Source of the DNA: Chara braunii
Taxonomy: Eukaryota; Streptophyta; Charophyceae; Charales; Characeae
Direction: 5' to 3'
DNA length: 36,999 nt
Assembly: GCA_003427395.1 (NCBI GenBank)
Contig: BFEA01000121.1
Coordinates: forward strand, 1,875,202 to 1,912,200
Position numbers and translations under genes: made by a program. The notes beneath the pieces are model-generated. The model was not told the DNA's origin, ran no database searches, and worked only from the letters and a program-made list of their open reading frames with translations. Shown one piece after another: positions 30,193-36,999 of this stretch (the first letter of the stretch is position 1; every line of letters starts with the position of its first letter).

Positions 30193-31464
30193 ATGTATGA
30201 AGGGATCTTTCGAGAAATCGGATTGCTGCTGGTAGGAAAGAAGCAGTCCATGGAGGTCAGCCTTCAAGCAAGGGAGGAGACCGAAAGATACGTCCTAAGG
30301 AACGACCATCTATTCAGGAGGGAGGAAGGCGTTACGCCTAGGAGAGTCGTATGCGGGAGGTCTAGGCAGCTGGACGTAATCCAGGCGATGCACGACGGAC
30401 TGGCAGGGGGACATCGATCATCCAAAGGAACCCTTGCAAAAATAACACCTCTCTATTATTGTCCAGGCATGATGGGTATGGTGGCCACAAACTGTCAGAC
30501 CTGTCTGATCTGCCAGGAATGGAGCTCGACCCGTGTCTTCGAGCCACTTAGACCGACACGGGTGCTAGGGTCGGGACATCTGCGGTCATGCCTGTATCAA
30601 AGGATGGATACAGGTATATTCTGGATGCACGAGACAACTTGAGTGGGTTCATTGAGGCAGTCGCCCTCAAGAAAAATACGGGGAAAGGTGTAGCAAATTG
30701 GATAGAGGATTTCTAGCTGAGGCATCCCTTCATCAGGAGGTTTATAGCAGACAATGAAACGAAATTTGTAAACCAAGAAGTGTTGGGAATGCTGAAAAGG
30801 CTCTGCGTACCTATCAAGCTCATCGAGCCATATCACCCTGAGGCCAATGCACCTGTGGAAAGGGGGCACCGGACCTTAAAGAACACAATTGCGAAGCTCG
30901 CGGCGGATGATATGAGGAGTTGGCCTAGATACCTTAAGCAAGCTGTCTTTTCGGAGAACATAACACCTAAGAGGACAACGGGATGTATCCCAGCGAAACT
31001 CTGGTATAGAAGAAAAAGCGATTTCCCCGTGGAAGCCTTGATACCTATGGAACAGGTTAGATGACGATCCGTACATGACCACGGAAGAGTTGAATGAGGC
31101 ACGATGTCAACAGGTCCTTAGAAACGAGGAGATCATAGAGGATATTGCCAACCGGGTACTGGACAAAAAGATGAGGGACAAAGCAAGATGGGACCACGTT
31201 AAAAATATCCCAAAGGAGCCACTTCAGGTGGGGGAAATGATATTGGTAAGAAACTCGACACTAGAAAGCACATGGTCTGGGCAACTGGGGAGGAGGTTCA
31301 AAACCCCCCCCGGGTCGCTAAGTGTGTGGGACTGCACCTTCGAATTGGAAAATTTGGATGAAATCGGGTTGAAAGGACCCTTCCCATGGCAACGACTAGT
31401 CGAGTTTCTAAGTCGGGACCCAATGGAACAATGGCTTCAGGAGGCCCAGGATAATGAAACTTAG
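30193..31464 (+). pseudogene. B2 integrase
   Basis: The zinc-binding part is HDGLAGGHRSSKGTLAKI ... CQTCLICQE (H-H-C-C, about 30390-30520). Core: YRYILDARDNLSGFIEAV in a shifted frame (30612-30665), ADNETKFVNQ (~30750) and APVERGHRTLKNTI (~30850), so all three catalytic acidic residues can still be read. A TAG at 30715-30717 and frame changes near 30590 and 31065 break it. The C-terminal part (31075-31464) has LQVGEMILVRNSTLESTW and ends FLSRDPMEQWLQEAQDNET. No chromodomain is obvious. Confidence 0.75.
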
Positions 31465-31976
31465 GAGTCTACAACCTGAGAGTTGGCGACAACCTTGCCC
31501 ACATTATGTTTTATCTCTGACTACGTCTGTGGGGCTTTCGTTTTTTGGGAGTGGGCAATGGCTTGGCTGATTGAAAATGAGAGGCGGGGTGCCTTGGGAC
31601 CTTTGTGCCATTGGTTTTGTGTGTGTAAGGGATGGATGATAGTGGGAAAGGTTGCCTGAAGCATTGTACCATAGTTTTTGTGGGGATATGATGGGGTCAT
31701 TCCAACTGCAGCATCTGTATGGAGGAGCGATGTATAATATGACTTTGTACGAGGGATACGGGGAGCACGCTGGGGGAAAAGGTATCTCCTACCGAACTGG
31801 GGGAATATGTGTATGAGAGGATCGACGGGTGTTGTTTTGTTATACAGGATCAGGGAAGAAGCCTTAAGAAAGCGAGAATGGAATTCGGCAACGAGAACGA
31901 CAACAATGTGATCAACAGACCCAGTGAGTGAGAAGGAGCGGGACCAAGTGGGGAGCAGAGGACTATAAAGAGAAAA
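31465..31976. other. Stretch after B2 integrase, no gene seen
   Basis: Purine/GT-rich. The 160-aa minus-strand ORF (31521-32003) has no recognisable domain and opposes the element's coding strand. Probably eroded Pol tail or spacer. Confidence 0.45.
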
Positions 31977-32798
31977 TTGTATATAGGGTACCTGTCCAAA
32001 CAAGTAGTGGGCAGAGGAGCGAGAAAACGTGTGTGTAGAGGGCCTTCGCCTCTCAAAAAGGGAGAAGGGATATATATCGCATCAGGGAGTGAGAGCGAGG
32101 AAGAAAGAGCGAGTACGGGAGAAAGGGGCCGATCGGAAGAACAAAGGGCTCAAATTTTGGCCGAGAAGGGGGTCGAGGGGTGTAAACAGCATGGGCAATG
32201 GTGCAAGGAGGACGAAGAGAGGCAAGATATGAATGACAAATATGAAAAACAGAGTCCGCATGACGACTGAAGCGGCCACGACAGTTGTGAGGGAGGGAAC
32301 ACAGACTTTGGGGAAGGGTATGAAAACAGGATGGACATCCCTCATAACTTAAATCCGAAAAATTTTACGGGTGAGTTCAGCCCCGTACGGGGAGAAAAGG
32401 ATGAGGACAAGGAGGAAGAAGTGCAGGAGGTCATTGAGATTAACAGTGGTGATGAAACGAATGAAATCTCGAGGCCTAGAGAAGAAGGGCGACCCACCGC
32501 AAGCAGGTTACAAGAGGGACCCTTCAGATGGGAACATGAGTTTGGACCTACGCCCAGTCATTGGTTTGAGCAATGGATTAGCGTGATCAAGCGCGACTGG
32601 ATTATCAAGGTCAGGGAACTGATGGAGGCCGGAGTGGCAGCCACGCCTTTGGACTTTTACAATGAAAGGGAGCTGCGGGAAATTGCGAAGAGAAAGAGGG
32701 AAATCCCGACCTCCGACCTGGGAGTCAAAGCGTCAGCGGGAAGACAGGATGAGCAAGGGGCCAAGCGAGATAGGATAGATGACAACGAGAGGGACTAG
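31977..32798 (+). pseudogene. B2 acidic 3' ORF with FG-WF-QW motif
   Basis: One frame from 31977 to 32798 with a single TGA at 32268-32270 (after SPHDD). The first part is Glu/Arg-rich (SGSESEEERASTGERGR, AQILAEKGVEG). The second has an acidic run EDKEEEVQEVIEINSGDE, then EGPFRWEHEFG, PSHWFEQWISVIKRDWI and a helical NERELREIAKRKREI. The FG-WF-QW block recurs in B1 (7440-7235), inverted, and ties the two elements together. The product is unknown; it follows integrase and may be the Pol C-terminal tail or a separate 3' ORF. No transmembrane segment is seen, so I do not call it envelope-like. Confidence 0.5.
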
Positions 32799-33492
32799 AC
32801 GTTATGAGCATTGAACAAAAATTGTGTTTTTCTTTTGCAATATTGAAGTGATAAAAAAGTTTGGATAGTATGAGTAAGCTTGCTAGGACTGAGCGGTACA
32901 AGGACTAGCTTAAATTATGTCACGATGAGTTAGAGAACAATAGTTGGAAGCTACTTCCTGGATGAGCTACCTTCGAAAAATTGTGTACAAAACAATGACA
33001 AGGGGGTATGGGGACGAGACTGGTTGGGATGATTGTATTATGCACTTTGGATGAAACAGACATTGCACCTTTGCAAAGAGACTATGAATTTGGATTGACG
33101 AGGAAAGCAAGGCATTGAGTGTCGGTTGAGTACAAGAGAGGTTAGGGAACCTATGGGTAGAGAGGCGTGAGAACCCCTCTTCCCTACGAGCCTAATCCAA
33201 CCGAGTCGTGAATGAGTCACAAGTAGCAGGAAGTCTGAGAGGTCGGAAAGAGTGAAAACTGAAAGGATGTCCATACCCCTTCACTATGGTTGAACGTCCT
33301 GGTAGGCTAAGTGCTGTTTGAGGTTGCAAGCCTCAACTCGAGCACTAAACGCTAAGCCGGGTGTATGCATGAGGAACAACAAATGGTATTGAGAAAGGAT
33401 AAGAGATATCGCACGCAGAAAACTGTAAGAAATGACCACCTTCTAACCCTTAAGACAAAGATGGGATTCGTGTCCTCGAGGCCCACCCCCTC

Positions 33493-33945
33493 CACAAGCG
33501 GTTATCGGATAGCTGGAAATTCAGGAATAAAAATTCTGAAGTGAGAGTTTTAGGCAGTCTGAAAATCCTGAATGGTCCTGAAGTGGTGAAACGTACAAAG
33601 ACCTTGAAAACCACATGTTTAGGCAGACAGCATCCTGAAGTAGTGAAGGGTGTCCATAAGTGGTCAAGGGGGAGTTTTAGGCAGTCTTAAAATCTTGAAT
33701 GGTCCTGTAGTGGTGAAAGGTCCGAAGACCATGAAAACCACCCTTCACCACTTGTGGATGCAGCCTGCCTAAACAGGTGGTTTTCAGGGTCTTCGAACTT
33801 TTTACCACTTCAGGAGCATTCAGGATTTTCAGACCTGAATCGTACTGAAGTGGTGAAAGGTCCAAAGACCCTGAAAACCATCTGTTTAGGCATGATGCAT
33901 CCTGAAGTGGTGATGAAAAATACGACTGTTGTTAACCTTCTCTCA
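33493..33945. mobile_element. ~450-bp insertion with internal palindromes, absent from B1
   Basis: In B1 the blocks TCCTCGAGGCCCACC and CTCGGGCGCTAACATTGG (reverse complement of 6270-6230) are directly joined. In B2 they are separated by ~450 bp. CCCTC lies at both insertion borders (33488-33492 and 33948-33952) and may be a target-site duplication. The insert repeats CCTGAAGTGGTGAAA ... GAAAACCA ... TTTAGGCA three times directly and once inverted. No coding sequence and no clear terminal inverted repeats, so it could be a non-autonomous element or a locally amplified repeat. Confidence 0.55.
33774..33884. other. Long imperfect hairpin, ~40-nt arms
   Basis: Arm 33774-33813 (CAGGTGGTTTTCAGGGTCTT onward) pairs with 33845-33884 (ending AAGACCCTGAAAACCATCTG) with a few mismatches and a ~31-nt loop. 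It lies inside the B2-specific insertion. Confidence 0.75.
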
Positions 33946-33954
33946 CTCCCTCGG

Positions 33955-34150
33955 GCGCTAACATTGGAATGGATAAGGACGACCCTAACAAGGTCGTTCG
34001 ACTGGAATGGATACGAATGACCCTAACAAGGTTGTTCGACTAGAATGGATAACAACGACCCTGACAAGGTTGTTCGATTGAGATTGAAAAGAATGACCCT
34101 GATAAGGTTGTTCGACCGGAAATAGCAAAATGACCCCTGATAAGGGTCAT
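33955..34150. repeat. 38-bp minisatellite, ~5 copies, B2 arm
   Basis: Unit GGAATGGATAAGGACGACCC, TAACAAGGTCGTTCGACT; inverted counterpart of 6066-6240 with the same unit length. Confidence 0.85.
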
Positions 34151-34861
34151 TTGGAATAGTTACTAGGGTCCCCTTGCATGATTGCTTGAGAGATATTGAG
34201 TTGGAAGAATCTGGAATTTGCATTGAGGAATTGCTTGAGGATTGGAAATTACATTGCATATCAGGGGGCCCTAGGCGGATTGGAAATAACATTGAAAGAG
34301 CTTTCATTTTTATCTAGTCCCATGCCTCAACAGGAAGGGGATACCGGTGCGTGCATGCACCGGGACCTTAGGACCTCTGCCCGTCAAGGGAAAGTCTCAA
34401 CGCGACTTGTTCCTCATAAATAAGGATAAGGGTTAAAGGACCAAGACATTTCTCTCTTTGATTAGTGCTAGCCGTCCGGAACTAACTCCGACAACGAGCT
34501 CTAGTCGAGGAGTTCAAACTGCGCCTCATGTTGGCAGCCTAGACATCAAAGGGTGTGAAACCAAATGAGTGAAGTACCATTCTTTTGCTAGTCTCATTTG
34601 CTTTCCCCAACCACACGCCATACCATAGAGGGGCGGCGTGGCCGCTTGGAATGGACCAAGGATGCTCCTATTAAGTTGAGCGGCACTGTTCAAAGGGAGG
34701 GGTCAAGCGATATACCGGATGGAGTCTGCGTCCACCACAGGGCATTGACACCGCCCTGTCGGATCATTACAACCGTTCTGGAACTAACCGTGAGGTCTTT
34801 GTAACTGAACTCGCAGACCAATAGAGAGCCACAACTCTCTTGAAAGGAAGAGACCGGATCC

Positions 34862-35015
34862 AAAAAAATACCACTCGGGACGAACGATTCACGAGGGATG
34901 TCTTTACGGCAAGACGGGATCTTGAGAGGCTTGGACTCCAAGAAAATACCACTCAGGAGGAACGATTCGCGAGGGATGCCTTTACGGCAAGACGGGATCC
35001 TGAGAGGCTTGGATT
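34862..35015. repeat. 78-bp tandem duplication, B2 only
   Basis: AATACCACTC, GAACGATTC, CGAGGGATG, CTTTACGGCAAGACGGGATC and GAGAGGCTTGGA appear twice at 78-bp spacing. The B1 arm (5150-5240) has one copy. Confidence 0.8.
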
Positions 35016-35319
35016 GGACCTACCTGTTAGATGTGAGGTGATACCTCAACAATGACGTCTGTCTCGTAATAGTTAAAGGTCGGACTAAGTAGAAGGATGA
35101 GGTGTTGCCTGCCGAGGAAGAACCGATCACCCTTTCTTCAAGAAGCAGGTGGACCGATGTTCTTGACTCAGTTGGTGGGCCAAGGTTCCGTACCTCCGAG
35201 TGAGAGTCAGTCGTATGATGGGGACATCGCATTTTGAGTGGGGGGAAGGCGTGTCATCTACCGATGAAAAAGCGTGCAATAAAAAGAACAAGAGTCAAAA
35301 GGATGAGGTTGTCATGAGT

Positions 35320-35560
35320 TCGAGAGAAATGCATGTAAAATTGATTGAGTTTGGGCTTGAGAAAGGTCTGGCAAGATGTCTAGAAGGAAAATGCATGTAA
35401 AATTGATTGAGCTTGGGCTTGAGAAAGGTCTGGCAAGATATCCAGAAGAAAAATGCATGTAAAATTGATTGAGCTTGGGCTTGAGAAAGGTCTGGCAAGA
35501 TGTCCGAAAGAAAGATGCATGTGAAAGTGATTGAGCTTGGGCTTGAGAAAGGCTTGGCAA
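35320..35560. repeat. 62-bp minisatellite, ~4 copies, B2 arm
   Basis: Unit AAATGCATGTAAAATTGATT, GAGCTTGGGCTTGAGAAAGG, TCTGGCAAGATGTCYAGAAG. TTGATTGAG recurs at 35341, 35403 and 35465 (62 bp). Counterpart of the 65-bp array at 4675-4950. Confidence 0.9.
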
Positions 35561-35824
35561 GGGAAAGATTTATGTGAAATTGATAGAGTTATGGCTTGAG
35601 AAAGACCTGACAAAATGACCAAAACGGATTGCATGAGCATAAGGTCAAGAAAAGGGTGGTAAGAAGCAGGGATTGCACGGACCAGAAAGTCGGTAAGAAG
35701 AAGTACTGAGGGCGACATATGTCGAAAGAGGGACATGATCGACACGGGATGGAAGGCAGATCATTCGAGGGTATTAGGGATGGCAAGGCTCGAGGAAGAA
35801 GCATGAACTGCAGGGGCGAGAGAC

Positions 35825-36095
35825 GAAATGCCTGATGTACTACGGGTGATAATGAGATGAAAAGTTTGATGTACGACGGGTGATGAATGAGACGAAAAAA
35901 AACGAAAGGAGGCTTGATGTTCTAAGGGTGATGAATGAGACAAAAGAAACCGAAAGAAGGTTTGATGTTCTAAGGGTGATGAATGAGACAAAAAACTTGA
36001 TGTCCTAAGGGTGATGAATGAGACGAAAGAAGCCGAAAGAAGCCGAAAGAGCGCTTGGCGTTCTAAGGGTGATAAATGAGATAAGAGAAGTTTGA
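35825..36095. repeat. ~48-bp minisatellite with variable units, B2 arm
   Basis: GATGTTCTAAGGGTGATGAA followed by TGAGAC and an A/G-rich joint. TGATGAATGA starts at 35881, 35930, 35978 and 36012 (49, 48, 34 bp). The B1 arm has only two copies (~4055-4135). Confidence 0.8.
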
Positions 36096-36298
36096 AGGAA
36101 CTCAAAAAAAGGAGAACTTGACCCTCCACACACTCCTCCCCGCCCCAAGGAGCGGAGACTAGAGGAAACCCGGGGAAGGACAAGAAAAGACAAAATAGGC
36201 CGTGGCAAACTAACTACCTATTACATCCCGCCCTTCTCTCCCGTCTATCCCTCCAGACCCCCTACTGACAGACTGGTGCGCGATGAGGACATCGTGAA

Positions 36299-36311
36299 TG
36301 AGTGGGGGGAA
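36299..36311 (+). other. B2 polypurine tract
   Basis: TGAGTGGGGGGAA immediately before the proposed LTR start. It matches the B1 tract at 3845-3833. Confidence 0.65.
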
Positions 36312-36361
36312 TGTGTTGGGACATGTGGATCCCGAATAACGTCACGACACTTGAGAGCCAA

Positions 36362-36367
36362 TATATA
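36362..36367 (+). promoter_or_regulatory. TATA box in B2 LTR
   Basis: CCAATATATAGCTAGG, ~50 bases into the LTR, is the expected U3 promoter type. The B1 equivalent reads TGTATAC and is weaker. Confidence 0.4.
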
Positions 36368-36884
36368 GCTAGGTTGTGCACGACAGAGAAATCTAGAGTA
36401 AGGAGACAAGAGAGAGAGAAAAGACAAAGGACTAGGACGAGACTGCCGGGAGGAGTGATGCCCTGGGCTAAGCACCGCAGGGGGAAAGAACCGGCAACGG
36501 CAAGCAAGTAAGGAACGGGATACGGGCACATAGGGGCATAACATGGGGCCAGGAGGGCCATCTGAACTCGGCATGACAAGGACCAGATGGGCCGTTAACT
36601 TAGCAAGCACCGCACGGCGGGTGACAAAAGAATAGGAAAGCCGAGAGGTGGACGACCCCGGTGGCCGCGGAACAATAAAAAATAAAGGCTCAACGTGGAG
36701 GCCGCCTACGACAATTAACGGAAACCACGGATTGGAGGCCCCGTGGCCGGAGAAACCGGCGCGCACAAGGCCCGACAAAAGACAAGGGAAAGGGGTCACC
36801 ACAGGGCGGTAGACGCCAAAAGAGTATGAGACACCTTAAGGAAAGGCACCAAGGACCACATGAGACTAAGTAAAAATAATGGTA

Positions 36885-36999
36885 TCCGGGACAAAATATG
36901 AGGGGGCCACCGGCGGGACAAAGTATCAAGGACCACCGGGGGGACAAGTGTCGGGGACCACCGACGGGACAAAGTGTCGGGGACCACCGGCGGGACAAG
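36885..36999. repeat. ~27-bp GC-rich minisatellite, right copy
   Basis: Four units of the core TCGGGGACCACCGGCGGGAC, reverse complement of 3234-3365. The array continues past the window. Confidence 0.85.

Larger units (their letters stand above)
32799..36298 (+). other. Long 3' non-coding segment of B2
   Basis: 3.5 kb with no supported gene, homologous to the B1 segment in inverted orientation. Unique blocks include 32870-33250, 33300-33370, 34340-34550, 34610-34860 and 36120-36230. It contains an insertion absent from B1 (33493-33945) and its own pattern of minisatellite expansion. Plus-strand purine richness mirrors the pyrimidine richness of the left arm. Confidence 0.65.
36312..36999 (+). 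mobile_element. B2 LTR, partial, runs off the right edge
   Basis: Begins TGTGTTGGGACATGTGGATC (or two bases later at 36314). Alignable with the B1 LTR start at 3832, including CCCGAATAAC. A TATA-type core is at 36362. The last ~115 bp are the 27-bp GC-rich minisatellite also found at 3234-3365. No gene is visible. Confidence 0.6.

Noticed and set aside
31521-32003. 160-aa minus-strand ORF
   Set aside because: Antisense to B2, no domain, overlaps the start of the B2 3' ORF.
35825-36183. Minus-strand Ser/His/Pro-rich ORF
   Set aside because: Product of the 48-bp minisatellite reading through.
3234-36999. One giant DNA transposon with long terminal inverted repeats
   Set aside because: The arms contain polypurine tract-LTR borders and coding remnants, and continue beyond both edges; no transposase is seen.

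Overview
The window is retrotransposon-derived eukaryotic DNA with no host gene that I can recognise. Nearly everything that can be read as protein belongs to decayed Ty3/gypsy-type LTR elements. The tRNA-iMet-type primer site, the chromodomain-like integrase tail and the long minisatellite-rich non-coding tracts point to a large plant or streptophyte-algal genome. A Chara-like charophyte is my best guess, but it rests on remembered resemblance of the gag proteins and is not proven by the sequence. There is one 145-bp N gap inside a (CT)n tract and four isolated Ns in or near repeats.

Layout. (1) 1-13.37 kb, minus strand: element B1. Read on its coding strand it runs: a tandem array of four diverged copies of an unrecognised ~230-250-aa protein (13363 down to 9989), a coiled-coil/CCHC protein (9297-7843), a short remnant of a 3' ORF (7440-7235), a ~3.4-kb minisatellite-rich non-coding segment, a polypurine tract (3845-3833) and an LTR that runs off the left edge. 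(2) 13.38-19.53 kb, plus strand: element A1, a chromovirus-like gag-pol lacking its gag N-terminus, with frameshifts, stops and lost catalytic residues, followed by a candidate LTR. (3) 19.53-24.6 kb: two blocks of a 53-bp satellite, each followed by a (CT)n tract. Between them lies the 5' end of a third element, C, on the minus strand (LTR 23194-22063, primer site, leader, truncated gag). A fragment of the B1 array protein sits inside the second satellite block. (4) 24.6-26.36 kb: gene-free sequence with a W-box cluster and a hairpin. (5) 26.36-29.34 kb: A2, a second A-type gag-protease that stops abruptly in RT. (6) 29.34-36.999 kb, plus strand: B2, with RNase H, integrase, an acidic 3' ORF, long non-coding DNA, a polypurine tract and the start of an LTR running off the right edge.

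The main architectural point is that the B1 and B2 ends (about 7.4-3.2 kb and 32.5-37.0 kb) are homologous, lie in opposite orientation and point outward. The window is therefore framed by a >4-kb imperfect inverted repeat. Each B copy is joined on its inner side to an A element. B1 keeps the array and CCHC protein but shows no pol; B2 keeps RNase H-integrase but no array. The simplest reading is two differently deleted copies of one large element family whose gag-side region carries an unusual tandem gene array.

None of the elements looks autonomous. Several stops match C-to-T decay, as expected of methylated, silenced copies. The best candidate for something undescribed is the four-copy array, with its displaced fifth copy at 23.4 kb.
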